A stretch of DNA of 64,000 bases from Agriterribacter humi (lineage in GTDB: Bacteria; Bacteroidota; Bacteroidia; Chitinophagales; Chitinophagaceae). The stretch spans positions 124,001-188,000 of the forward strand of contig NZ_VOHQ01000006.1 in assembly GCF_009192765.1 (NCBI RefSeq). The letters are read 5' to 3'. Under the pieces are notes generated by a model. That model was not told where the DNA came from, ran no database searches, and saw only the letters and a program-made list of their open reading frames with translations. The translations under genes were made by a program, and so were the position numbers. Shown here piece by piece: positions 35,003 to 43,196 of this stretch (position 1 is the stretch's first letter; each line of letters starts with the position of its first letter).

Positions 35003-35995
35003 ATGGTTAATGCTCAAAAATCTATTCCCATGCGTTTCACGTCACTCTTTCAACTGGAAGAAAATTTACTTCAAACCGGAAATAACGGTGAATATGCTTT
35101 TAATAAAATCTCAATTCCTGTTAAAGGAGAAGATATTGTTTTAAACGGTATGCTTACTACGGCTAAAAACCGTTCAAAATATTATTATGCAGTGGAGCAT
35201 CCCAAACAAAGGATCGTTGTGCATTTTACGGCAGGGCAGCTTCGTTCCGACCTGTCGGCGCTTACCAGGGATAATTATCATGTTTCTGTAGCTTTTGTAA
35301 TTGGCAGAAATGGTATGATCTACCAGTTGTTTTCTTCAAAATACTGGTCGGGCCATATTGGCAAAGGTATCGGCAATGAAGGAACGGGTAATGCGCAGGA
35401 CAAATGCACAATAGGGATAGAATTATCGAACTATGGTTATTTAACTCAACGCAATGGCAATCTCGAAACTTATTATTCCAGGCAAAGAGATGCGCAGGGC
35501 CGGGAAGGTCCGGCTGATGTATATTGTTCATTGGATGAACTGGCGGCCTATCAAAAAATTGAAACAGCTTTCCGCGGGCAATCCTATTATGCTTCGTTTG
35601 CCGGCGAACAAATGGAAAGCCTGGTGATACTGCTACGCTATCTTACTGCACAATATAATATTCCACGGGCTTTCATGCCAGAACCTAAACGGTACCAGGC
35701 TACGGAAGAGGTGCTTTCATTTAAAGGCATCGTGTCACATATTAACTACCGTCCAACCGGTAAATGGGATATTGGTCCCGCATTCGACTGGAACACCCTC
35801 ATCGCTGATGTTCAGGCGCCCGTATTTGAACCCCGGTTTGCAAAACCGGAACCAGAACCGAAAAGCATACTTGAAAACGCAGATATGGAACTGAATTCAG
35901 AGGAACAGTTAGACGCATTTTTGCCTGAGCCAATGGATGCCGCCCGTGAAGATGAGCCCTATGAGGAAATACCTCACTTTGAAACGAATAAATAA
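35003..35995 (+). CDS. N-acetylmuramoyl-L-alanine amidase-like (Amidase_2/PGRP) protein, no signal peptide
   Basis: 330 residues from the ATG at 35003 (35030 is an alternative). The zinc ligands of the amidase_2 fold are visible: His74 in IVVHFTAG, His246 in VSHINYRP and Asp256 in KWDIGPAFDW, with Lys254. GMIYQLFSS and GNAQDKCTIGIELSNYG fill the core. There is no export signal, so the enzyme would stay in the cytoplasm unless released. The C-terminal 60 residues are Pro/Glu/Asp-rich (KPEPEPKS, EDEPYEEIP). Flanked by the TIR gene (163 bp upstream) and the protease gene (91 bp downstream). A lysis or effector role is possible. Confidence 0.8.
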   Translation: MVNAQKSIPMRFTSLFQLEENLLQTGNNGEYAFNKISIPVKGEDIVLNGMLTTAKNRSKYYYAVEHPKQRIVVHFTAGQLRSDLSALTRDNYHVSVAFVIGRNGMIYQLFSSKYWSGHIGKGIGNEGTGNAQDKCTIGIELSNYGYLTQRNGNLETYYSRQRDAQGREGPADVYCSLDELAAYQKIETAFRGQSYYASFAGEQMESLVILLRYLTAQYNIPRAFMPEPKRYQATEEVLSFKGIVSHINYRPTGKWDIGPAFDWNTLIADVQAPVFEPRFAKPEPEPKSILENADMELNSEEQLDAFLPEPMDAAREDEPYEEIPHFETNK

Positions 35996-36086
35996 AACGT
36001 AGTTATTCCGATTGAGCTTTGCCGTAATGCTATAATGCCGGATTTTTCTTTTAGATTAAACAGGAGTGAAAGTTAAAATTGCAAAA

Positions 36087-37796
36087 ATGTCTTTAGATGT
36101 AAATACTACCGCTTCACGTATTAAGGAAAGATTAGACAGGATGGATAAAAAAAGCGCCGCAGCATTGTGCGAAGAACTGATCCTATCCTTGTACGGGTCG
36201 GACGATGCATTTCCATCAGCCGAAGGCGAAAAGATATTGCAGTACCTGCGCAATAAAAGAATGTTTACACAAATGCAGCGGGTAGCAGATGCGCTCATTC
36301 AAACGGGCAGGGATACATTTACTATACAGCGACAATATGCGCAGTCGCTGATTGACCAGGGAAATTATACGGCTGCCCTGGCTGTGTTAAACCAGTTGAT
36401 CGCTGAAACAGGCAAAGCGGATAATAAAAATGCAAAAGCCGCAAAAGAAAATATGGAATCAAGGGGCTTGCTTGGGCGGGTATATAAACAGTTATATGTT
36501 AATGCAAACAATAATAGTGTACGTAAGGCAGATTTTATCCGGCGGGCCATTGATGCTTATAAGGCGGTGTATAATGCTGCTCCCGGAACCGCTTTATGGC
36601 ATGGCATTAACGTAGTAGCGCTTGTGCAGCGGGCAAAATCAGACGGTATAGAAGACCCCGCGTGGCCCAATGATCAGGAACTTGCCCAATCTATACTTAC
36701 GCTAATTCAGCAAAGGTATGATGACCGGGAAGCCACGATATGGCAATTTGCCACGGCCTGCGAAGCATGCGTTGCGCTGCAAAAGCCGAAGGAAGCTATG
36801 CATTGGTTAAGCGGCTACCTGCGCATGCCCAACGTGGATGCTTTTGAAGTGGCAAGTATGCTAAGACAAATGAAAGAGATCTGGCGGTTAAACATGCATT
36901 CGGAAATGGGTCAAATGATCCTTCCCCTGCTACAGGCTGAACTGCTGAAGCGGGAAGGAGGTAGCTTTACAATAGATACAGGCATGTTGCAGGAGCAGGC
37001 CGAAATGGAAACGCATATTACCACTGCGTATGCAGGTATTAAGGGAAAGTCCTCATCCAATAAACAGATACCAAAATTAGAAAAGATCTTTGGAGAAGAT
37101 TCCTTTAACACTTACAGGTGGTATATGACGGGCGCCAGCCGTTGTATGGCTATTGCCAGGATAGGCAGGGATGCTACCAAAGGATTTGGCACCGGCTTTT
37201 TGGTAAAAGGCACCGATTTGCATGAAAGCCTGGGAGAGGAGTTGTTGTTGATAACCAATGCGCATGTAGTAAGCAATGATGCCGCGGAAAAAGCGCTCCA
37301 TCCCGATGAGGCCATAGTAACTTTTGAAGTGTTAGACAAAGGCGCTGCCGAACTTCGGATCTCAGAATTAATATGGTCATCGCCCAGCAGTTTATTAGAT
37401 GCTTCCGTATTGCGTTTTGATAAGGAAAGCCTTGCTATAGTGAAAGCATTAACGAAGGATATTAGCTTTTATCCGTTGGCTAAAAGGTTGCCTGCTATTC
37501 AAACTGATGCGCCGGTGGAGGAACGGATTTATATTATTGGCCACCCGGCAGGCGGCACGCTGCAGTTATCTTTCCAGGATAATTTGTTACTGGATTATGA
37601 AGATCCCCGCATTCATTACCGTACGCCCACAACGGGTGGTAGCTCGGGCAGCCCGGTGTTTAATCAGCAGTGGGAGCTGATAGGATTGCATCATGCCGGA
37701 AGCGAAGAAATGCCCAGGCTGCATGGCAAACCCGGAACATACCAGGCCAATGAAGGCATGTGGATACAGGCTATTAAAAATGCGATCACATTATAG
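36087..37796 (+). CDS. Trypsin-like serine protease with N-terminal TPR / TRAFs-binding-like region
   Basis: 569 residues from the ATG at 36087; a GTG at 36066 is in frame but weaker. Residues about 60-340 are TPR-like helices (RQYAQSLIDQGNYTAALAVL; GLLGRVYKQLYVN; DAYKAVYNAAPGTALWHGIN), recalling the bacterial TRAFs-binding (DUF4071) type. The protease domain about 345-569 has GTGFLVKG, His393 in ITNAHVV, Asp438 in DASVLRF and nucleophile Ser522 in GSSGSPVF: a full triad. No signal peptide. Such proteases occur in bacterial conflict systems, where cleavage switches on effectors. It follows the TIR and amidase genes and converges on an unknown gene. Confidence 0.85.
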   Translation: MSLDVNTTASRIKERLDRMDKKSAAALCEELILSLYGSDDAFPSAEGEKILQYLRNKRMFTQMQRVADALIQTGRDTFTIQRQYAQSLIDQGNYTAALAVLNQLIAETGKADNKNAKAAKENMESRGLLGRVYKQLYVNANNNSVRKADFIRRAIDAYKAVYNAAPGTALWHGINVVALVQRAKSDGIEDPAWPNDQELAQSILTLIQQRYDDREATIWQFATACEACVALQKPKEAMHWLSGYLRMPNVDAFEVASMLRQMKEIWRLNMHSEMGQMILPLLQAELLKREGGSFTIDTGMLQEQAEMETHITTAYAGIKGKSSSNKQIPKLEKIFGEDSFNTYRWYMTGASRCMAIARIGRDATKGFGTGFLVKGTDLHESLGEELLLITNAHVVSNDAAEKALHPDEAIVTFEVLDKGAAELRISELIWSSPSSLLDASVLRFDKESLAIVKALTKDISFYPLAKRLPAIQTDAPVEERIYIIGHPAGGTLQLSFQDNLLLDYEDPRIHYRTPTTGGSSGSPVFNQQWELIGLHHAGSEEMPRLHGKPGTYQANEGMWIQAIKNAITL

Positions 37797-37852
37797 AACA
37801 CAGATCATGCGAATACCGGAATCAGTGTTTTCGCCACAATCCGTGTTCTATA
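37792..37852. repeat. Long inverted repeat between convergent genes
   Basis: TATAGAACAC (37792-37801) and GTGTTCTATA (37843-37852) form a perfect 10-bp stem overlapping the protease stop codon, continued after one mismatch by GAT/ATC. The spacer has CGGAATCAGTGTTTTCGCCA, a type of text often dispersed in genomes. It may be a bidirectional terminator or a mobile palindromic repeat. Confidence 0.5.
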
Positions 37853-37863
37853 TTCTTGCCATT

Positions 37864-38823
37864 TTAAAAAACATTTTCTTTCAGATCCACTTCTTTGATC
37901 TTCGCCTTTATGATAGCGTAAGTAATTTTTGAGAACGGGTTGTTGCCACTATCCTGTAAAGCATCTATTTCACTCATGCCATCGGGCGCCAGAATACCAA
38001 ATCCGGAATAGTAAACAGGGTTGGCGCTGAGGATGGTGTCATAATCCGTTTTACGGGCCATTACCCATAATCCCGGGTTCAGGCAGCTTACTTTAACGGT
38101 TGACAAGTCGCCGCCCAATTCTTCCTTTCCCGCCTGGGTAAAACTTAATTTTACTGCCTGGCTTTGAAAAAGTATCTCAGGTTCTTTATCAAAAAGATTA
38201 TCCAGCATGCCTGCAATGGAATTAACAGCTACTTCTGTAATGCCGCCGAATCCTATTAAAGACATAAGGTTTTTTGCGGAGTCGGATTTTGCAAAGGAAA
38301 ATATCTTCTGCCACCATTTCGGCTCATCGTGCTTAACTACGTTTAATGAAATTTGTCCTACGCCACCCGGTAATGAAATGGGTTTATTTCCTAAAGCGGT
38401 TTCCGTGCTTTGTTTAAAATCCTTAGGTTCTGCTCTTTTTCTTTTCACTTCATTATATAGGTCCAGCCCGCCGTTAATGCAATAAAAGAGTTTTTCCAGT
38501 CCTGTAATTTTGTGTTCCTGTCCTACCTTTAATTGTAAAGTAGCTTTTGTTTTAGGATCAATGTTTTCATTGGAGCCGATTTTAAAGCCCTCAAAGTCGA
38601 GCAGCATATTAATGTCGGGTTTTTCCGTTCCCTTTAGTTTGGGCACTACTTCGGTAGTATTGAGCACCCTTTTATCACCGTCTGACAATTGCAAAAGAAT
38701 GAACTGGTTAGATGCTTCATCAGCGCTTTCCAAAAATGATTTAGGCTGATTTCCTTCCTGCAGGTTTTGTTCCCAGGCTGCCTGGTTAAAAAGAGACCCG
38801 CTTTTTGATTGAAAAATGGGCAT
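37864..38823 (-). CDS. Hypothetical protein, possible member of the TIR/protease cluster
   Basis: 319 residues, MPIFQSKSGSLFNQAAWEQ. No signal peptide. The central part (about 185-225) has a semi-hydrophobic helix pair (SAKNLMSLIGFGGITEVAVN, GMLDNLF), and the C-terminus is beta-rich. I recognise no family. The glycine-containing helical stretch could insert in membranes, but this is only suggestive. It converges on the protease gene with a 67-bp gap holding a palindrome. Transcribed opposite to the TIR-amidase-protease run, so membership is uncertain. Confidence 0.65.
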   Translation of the reverse strand: MPIFQSKSGSLFNQAAWEQNLQEGNQPKSFLESADEASNQFILLQLSDGDKRVLNTTEVVPKLKGTEKPDINMLLDFEGFKIGSNENIDPKTKATLQLKVGQEHKITGLEKLFYCINGGLDLYNEVKRKRAEPKDFKQSTETALGNKPISLPGGVGQISLNVVKHDEPKWWQKIFSFAKSDSAKNLMSLIGFGGITEVAVNSIAGMLDNLFDKEPEILFQSQAVKLSFTQAGKEELGGDLSTVKVSCLNPGLWVMARKTDYDTILSANPVYYSGFGILAPDGMSEIDALQDSGNNPFSKITYAIIKAKIKEVDLKENVF

Positions 38824-39134
38824 AGATAAAAGTTTACAGTGTAAAAAATAGAGCGGTATTTATTCTGAGGCGCTGTATCTTTCTGTGGCGGCTTTATTAT
38901 TTTTAGGGTGGATGCTTTCGCAGATGCCGGATAAAAGGATTTCAGTCAGTATAGTAATATTGGAGTGTATATTTTCGCAGAGCAGGAATGTGAATTAACA
39001 GGAGCAATATGACATAGTGAATATAATAAAAATTAAATTACCATAGAAGTATATTTAACAGGTGGATAGTACGACAGATTGCCAGTGCAGTTCTTTGTCG
39101 GACTTGCTGGTTACTGGCTTTTACTTCCTTTTGA
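38824..39134. other. Intergenic, nothing recognised
   Basis: 311 bp between two minus-strand genes; AT-rich with no RNA, promoter consensus or protein-like frame detected. Confidence 0.4.
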
Positions 39135-39788
39135 TTATCCTACTATCTTTCCATCTTTCATATGCAAAACCCGGTCGCTCATTTTTGCCAGTTCCTCATT
39201 ATGCGTTACAATTAGAAATGTTTGCCGGTAACTATCGCGCAACTGAACAAACAAGCGGTGTAATTCCCTTGCATTCTTAGAATCAAGGTTACCTGTTGGC
39301 TCATCGGCAAATACAATGTCGGGCTCATTTATAAGAGCCCGGGCCACGGCAACGCGCTGTTGTTCGCCCCCCGAAAGTGCGGAGGGTTTATGCTCCATAC
39401 GGTCTTTTAGACCCAGTGTCTCCAATAATGCTTTCGCCCTGGTCTCTGTTTCTTTCTTCTTTTTATCCGAAAGCCATCCCGGTATACATACATTTTCGAA
39501 AGCGCTGAATTCGGGCAGGAGATGGTGAAACTGGAACACAAAGCCCATGTGCCGGTTCCGGAAACCTGCCAATTTTTTGCCATTAAGCAAATCCAGCCGC
39601 TGGTCCTGCAAGCTGATCTCTCCACTGTCTGCCTGATCAAGAGTACCGATAATGTGTAATAAAGTACTTTTTCCGGCACCGGAGGAGCCGGCAATACTCA
39701 CAATTTCGCCACGTTGTATATTAAGGCTTACCCCTTTAAGCACCTGAAGGTTGCCATATGATTTTATTATATTTTTTACAGATAACAT
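39135..39788 (-). CDS. lolD: ABC transporter ATPase, LolD-like
   Basis: 217 residues with Walker [10 protein letters not shown] (34-42), the Q-loop region [20 protein letters not shown], signature [15 protein letters not shown], Walker [15 protein letters not shown] and the H-loop IVTHNEEL. The [11 protein letters not shown] stretch is typical of the LolD/MacB/FtsE family, and LolD is the usual assignment for stand-alone copies in Bacteroidota. It drives release of lipoproteins from the inner membrane with LolC/E, which are not adjacent. Confidence 0.8.
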   Translation of the reverse strand: MLSVKNIIKSYGNLQVLKGVSLNIQRGEIVSIAGSSGAGKSTLLHIIGTLDQADSGEISLQDQRLDLLNGKKLAGFRNRHMGFVFQFHHLLPEFSAFENVCIPGWLSDKKKKETETRAKALLETLGLKDRMEHKPSALSGGEQQRVAVARALINEPDIVFADEPTGNLDSKNARELHRLFVQLRDSYRQTFLIVTHNEELAKMSDRVLHMKDGKIVG

Positions 39789-39900
39789 GTATAATGGCTT
39801 ATTTAAAACTGAAAATTAGTCATTACCCACACACTTAACAAAAGCAACCGCAATAATTACCCCCTGTAATCGTTCAATTTTGCCCATTCGGATAAGTGAA

Positions 39901-39931
39901 TTTGGAAATTACGTGCTAAACTTTACTTTTG
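39901..39931 (+). promoter_or_regulatory. Promoter of the DUF2795 gene
   Basis: TTTG (39901-39904) and TACTTTTG (39924-39931) are separated by 19 bp, a textbook Bacteroidota -33/-7 pair. Start expected about 39938. Confidence 0.7.
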
Positions 39932-39940
39932 CGGAAAAAT

Positions 39941-39979
39941 TGGCCGTAAAACCTTCTTTTAAAAAGAGGGCAACGGCCA
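39941..39979 (+). promoter_or_regulatory. Leader hairpin upstream of the DUF2795 gene
   Basis: TGGCCGT (39941-39947) / ACGGCCA (39973-39979) pair over an inner CCTTCTTTT/AAAAAGAGG helix, starting about 3 nt after the predicted transcription start. It would cap the 5' end of the mRNA and might stabilise it. No match to a known riboswitch. Confidence 0.5.
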
Positions 39980-40018
39980 TGAAAAGCAAAATCTGATCAT
40001 CGTTTAAAAAAATAATAA

Positions 40019-40240
40019 ATGTTCTGGACACTTGAACTTGCATCCTATCTTGAAGACGCTCCGTGGCCCGCTACCAAAGATGAATTGATTGATTATACCA
40101 TCCGTAGTGGCGCACCTATAGAAGTAATTGAAAATCTGCAGGAGCTGGAAGATGAAGGTGAGATATATGAAGGTATTGATGATATATGGCCGGATTATCC
40201 TTCGCAGGAAGATTTCTTTTTTAATGAAGATGAATATTAA
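40019..40240 (+). CDS. DUF2795-family small protein
   Basis: 73 residues beginning MFWTLELASYLEDAPWPATK and including IDYTIRSGAPIEVIENLQEL, the DUF2795 pattern, with an acidic tail (WPDYPSQEDFFFNEDEY). Members are small helical proteins of unknown role, widespread in Bacteroidota. It has its own promoter, a leader hairpin and a terminator, so it is an independent transcription unit. Confidence 0.85.
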   Translation: MFWTLELASYLEDAPWPATKDELIDYTIRSGAPIEVIENLQELEDEGEIYEGIDDIWPDYPSQEDFFFNEDEY

Positions 40241-40306
40241 GGCAAGCGAATTGCCCGTCATATGCGATATGTAAGGAGCACAGTTGCCTGCATTTGTATA
40301 ATACTT

Positions 40307-40336
40307 AACCGTTCTTAACAAGAGCGGTTTTTTTAT
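40307..40336 (+). terminator. Terminator after the DUF2795 gene
   Basis: AACCGTTCT (40307-40315) pairs with AGAGCGGTT (40321-40329; one G-U), then a run of T residues. Confidence 0.8.
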
Positions 40337-40499
40337 GCCGGTACCGAATTGCGGTTGCTCATATCTTGCAGGAATGGTGAAGACTTTTCATTTTCCGGTC
40401 AATCTCCGGGCCCGCATTAGCTGATACTAAAAGAGTTATGAACGGACTCTTAAAAGCGTTACAAAAAATGTGAATAAAAAAGAACAGGCATAGGTTTAT

Positions 40500-40515
40500 T
40501 TAGTAAATTTACTAA
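40500..40515. promoter_or_regulatory. 16-bp perfect palindrome (possible operator)
   Basis: TTAGTAAATTTACTAA is symmetrical over all 16 bases and lies 17 bp before the start of the next ORF. The form fits a dimeric-repressor site. No regulator is encoded nearby. Confidence 0.35.
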
Positions 40516-40532
40516 CCCTAAATTCCTTAACG

Positions 40533-40766
40533 ATGAGTTTTGTAAACAACCCTGAAGTGTTTCAAGCGCACTCTCCAAAAATTGCTTATACTCGACCATA
40601 TTCCCCCTCCTGTTCTTTTCATGAATATAAAGATCAAATCATCGCCTATTTTTCCGATAGATCTTCTAATGGAGCATACCAGTGGGATACAGAAAAGCTT
40701 AAAAATCGTTTTGAAGCTGCCTGTACGCAAGTCGAAAGACTTATTCTATTGCAGAAAGAAGATTAA
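40533..40766 (+). CDS. Small hypothetical protein
   Basis: 77 residues, MSFVNNPEVFQAHSPKIAYT, with a Ser/Pro/Tyr-rich first half (YSPSCSFHEYKDQII) and a helical, charged second half (WDTEKLKNRFEAACTQVERL). No family recognised, no signal peptide. A perfect palindrome precedes it. Coding status is moderately supported by composition. Confidence 0.5.
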   Translation: MSFVNNPEVFQAHSPKIAYTRPYSPSCSFHEYKDQIIAYFSDRSSNGAYQWDTEKLKNRFEAACTQVERLILLQKED

Positions 40767-40955
40767 GTACGGCCGAAATATATCCCTATAACCTGCACAG
40801 TTCCGGGCTATTTTTGTCTGTACTCTATTTTTTCCTCCGATTTCCCGGTCGTGATATTATTATCTGCTTCAACAGCCGGGCAAGCGCTTCCTGAATCGGA
40901 TTTATGCGTAAATTGAAGCCATTGAATATATTATTTTTACATTTAATATTCTTAT

Positions 40956-41588
40956 ATGAAATGGCCGGTAGAAAAGCGGACGATTGTTATGGTGTTATTA
41001 GCCATTCTGGTGCTGGCATTGATTAATAATTTTGTAAGCAGGCAGCAATATAATGACCTTACAAAAAATATATCTTCCATTTATAAAGACAGGCTTATAC
41101 CTGCCAGTTATATTTTTCAGATGAACGGGCTTCTTTACCAAAAGCAGCTATTGCTGCAAGCCATGCCGGCAGAAGCTGCATCAGCACAGTTGAATCAGCA
41201 CAATGCTGAGATATCGCGTATTATAGAAGCATATGAAGCTACTTACCTTACCAAAGAAGAGAAGCAGCAATGGGAAAGCTTCAGGCAACACCTCAAGGAT
41301 TATAACGAAGCTGAAGGCTTATACAGTTCATCCGTTGAATATACACATAAGAATAACCTGCAATTAAGTTTTGATAAGGCACTTCAATCTTTAAAGCAAT
41401 TAAATGAAACTCAAACCAGTGAAGGCATGCGACTCCAAAACGAGTCAAAGTCCATCATTAACAGCACAATAATCCAGGCTTATCTCGAAGTCTCTTTTCT
41501 TTTTATTCTTGGTATTATAGGATTAATGCTGCTAACCGCTTCAGAAAAAGTGGTTTATCCGGTTTCGCACAGGTATCTTCATAATTAG
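40956..41588 (+). CDS. Four-helix-bundle MCP-type sensor domain protein without output domain
   Basis: 210 residues. An N-terminal membrane helix (about 8-28, IVMVLLAILVLALINNFV) is followed by a periplasmic helical bundle (30-170; SIYKDRLIPASYIFQMNGLLYQ and a repeat of long amphipathic helices), then a second membrane helix (about 172-193). It ends shortly after, with only about 17 residues in the cytoplasm. This is the 4HB_MCP ligand-binding module alone. There is no kinase, methyl-accepting or HTH domain, and the adjacent 41.6-41.9 kb is transposase debris, so the output could have been lost or be on another protein. Confidence 0.7.
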   Translation: MKWPVEKRTIVMVLLAILVLALINNFVSRQQYNDLTKNISSIYKDRLIPASYIFQMNGLLYQKQLLLQAMPAEAASAQLNQHNAEISRIIEAYEATYLTKEEKQQWESFRQHLKDYNEAEGLYSSSVEYTHKNNLQLSFDKALQSLKQLNETQTSEGMRLQNESKSIINSTIIQAYLEVSFLFILGIIGLMLLTASEKVVYPVSHRYLHN

Positions 41589-41628
41589 GGCTTGCCCAAT
41601 AACTTAAAAACATGCAAATAGGGTGTAG

Positions 41629-41946
41629 TTGTATCTTTTGGGAATAAACAACGGAACAAATGCAAGGAAAAACGACAGAGCACTGCTGGTATCCCGGTAT
41701 AATAAGTCTTTCAAATCAGCCGAAAGTTGCCCACCCCTTAATGGTGGTATTATGCTGGGAGCAGTCATAATCAAAAATATGCTCAAGCTTTCCGATCGCG
41801 ATACCGTACAACAGATACAGGAAAATGTGTTCATGCAATATTTTCTGGATTATTCGAACCATCATTTTGATAAGCAAAGCCCTGAAAAAAATAATAGTGG
41901 CACCCATGAATATTTCTTGCAGATTCCTCCATGGTTCAAACAATAA
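41629..41946 (+). pseudogene. Transposase N-terminal remnant (IS1182/IS5-like)
   Basis: The frame contains GGIMLGAVIIKNMLKLSDRD, TVQQIQENVFMQYFLDYSNH, the dimerisation/DUF772-type start of IS1182-group transposases. Where intact copies would continue with a PFDPS...R-rich segment and the DDE core, this one runs into unrelated sequence and stops at 41946. There is no DDE catalytic part in the window. It is an immobile fragment and marks past insertion at this edge of the accessory region. Confidence 0.7.
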
Positions 41947-41949
41947 AAG

Positions 41950-42423
41950 TTATTCTAATATCCTTTTCCACTTTACCGTTTCTGCAAATTCTTTTATGAT
42001 ATGGTTTCTGTGCGTAAGCAATTTTTTCAAATAGTTGGATAGTATAAGTTTGTCGGCCAATTTGCCAGCGAATCCAAAAGGAGATTGAAATTTAAAGATG
42101 TCCCGCATTACAATTTTGTCGTATTGCTTTTCAAAATAATGATCGTGAACAATAAATTTGAAAGGCCCTTTTAGTTGTTCATCTCTAAAATGAAATGGCC
42201 TGTGAAAAGCTGTTATTTTTGAGGTCAGTTTTTGTTTGATTCCAAAATGTGTAGCTTGCCAGGTTACAAATTCGTCAATATTTATCAATCCGCCTGTTTT
42301 TCCATCAATTGCTTTTTCGTTCGTTTTTGCAGTGGAAATCTGGTGCAGGTCAATACTTCTTGACAAATCAAAGCAAATTTCAATCTCAGATTTAATATGT
42401 GTTTCTAATTCAATTACTGGCAT
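41950..42423 (-). CDS. SRPBCC-family (START-like) protein
   Basis: 157 residues beginning MPVIELETHIKSEIEICFDL, a common opening for START/polyketide-cyclase-like small-molecule binding proteins, with FKFIVHDHYFEK and DIFKFQSPFG further on. Enzyme or carrier role and ligand are unknown. It ends 4 bp from the transposase remnant, on the other strand, and so probably predates or survived the insertion intact. Confidence 0.7.
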   Translation of the reverse strand: MPVIELETHIKSEIEICFDLSRSIDLHQISTAKTNEKAIDGKTGGLINIDEFVTWQATHFGIKQKLTSKITAFHRPFHFRDEQLKGPFKFIVHDHYFEKQYDKIVMRDIFKFQSPFGFAGKLADKLILSNYLKKLLTHRNHIIKEFAETVKWKRILE

Positions 42424-42743
42424 TTTGCTTGTCTTTCTGATGAAGCTCGTTTAGGGTTTGGTTTTTTTTGGCGCTTGGTTCGTGAAAGGGCAGGGCTTTA
42501 GGTGCTGGGCGTTACAGTGATTAGCCCTTAAATATACTTTACCTTATCCGGATTTTTTAAAACATTGCGAAAGCGTATCAACAGGTCATGAACAGGTATA
42601 TTTTTATTGGCTATTGTATTTATCGGAAAATGATTTTATAGCATAAAAAGAGGTATCAGGCGCTTCAATGGTTAAATTGTGTGCTGTAAGTATATTCATT
42701 GCTATAAATGATTTTGCGGCAGACCTGTTTTCCTGAATTGGGT
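42424..42743. other. Intergenic with a possible small or decayed ORF
   Basis: On the minus strand, 42604-42699 encodes MNILTAHNLTIEAPDTSFYA then IKSFSDKYNSQ and a stop, and the frame is open upstream into the GNAT stop region (NRSAAKSFIAMN). This protein-like text may be a small gene or a remnant. The rest (42424-42600) is AT-rich or repeat-like with GCCCTTTCACGAACC text. Confidence 0.3.
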
Positions 42744-43196
42744 TTATTGCTTCAGCCTTTTCTCAAAACATACACTGTTTTCAATGCCTTCATACTGTCC
42801 GTAATTTGGAATAATACTGTATCCATTCTTTTGGTACAGCGCAATGGCTTCCGGTTGTTTTTTTCCTGTTTCCAATATGCACTTTTCGCAGCGCAATTCG
42901 GTTGCCCATATTTCTAATTCACGCAATACTTTACTGGCAATGCCTTTTCCCCTGCTGTCTGGCGAGGTATACATTCGTTTTACTTCCATGATATTTAGGC
43001 TATATGCTTTTAACGCACCGCAGGCAACTGGTTTATCGTTTTCATACGCAATAACTACATACTTGATTTTGTCAATGGTATTGAACTGCGCGTAAAATGA
43101 ATGATCCGTCCCGTCCCTTTCGGTTAAATCCGCATCAAGATGTTTTACGAGTTCAATAAAGTCCCTATGGTTTGAATCGGTTCTTATTATCATCAA
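42744..43196 (-). CDS. GNAT family N-acetyltransferase
   Basis: 150 residues. The acetyl-CoA-binding segment is SPDSRGKGIASKVLRELE (about 78-95), preceded by MEVKRMYT and followed by CILETGKKQPEAIALYQKNG and YGQYEGIENSVCF, the standard GNAT order. It transfers acetyl groups to a small molecule or protein that cannot be named. It overlaps the preceding gene's end by 32 bp in another frame, so the two are translationally coupled. Confidence 0.85.
   Translation of the reverse strand: MMIIRTDSNHRDFIELVKHLDADLTERDGTDHSFYAQFNTIDKIKYVVIAYENDKPVACGALKAYSLNIMEVKRMYTSPDSRGKGIASKVLRELEIWATELRCEKCILETGKKQPEAIALYQKNGYSIIPNYGQYEGIENSVCFEKRLKQ

Noticed and set aside
42604-42699. Small minus-strand ORF after the GNAT gene
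   Set aside because: Protein-like, but 31 codons only and no family or leader role; kept as a low-confidence note within the intergenic entry.
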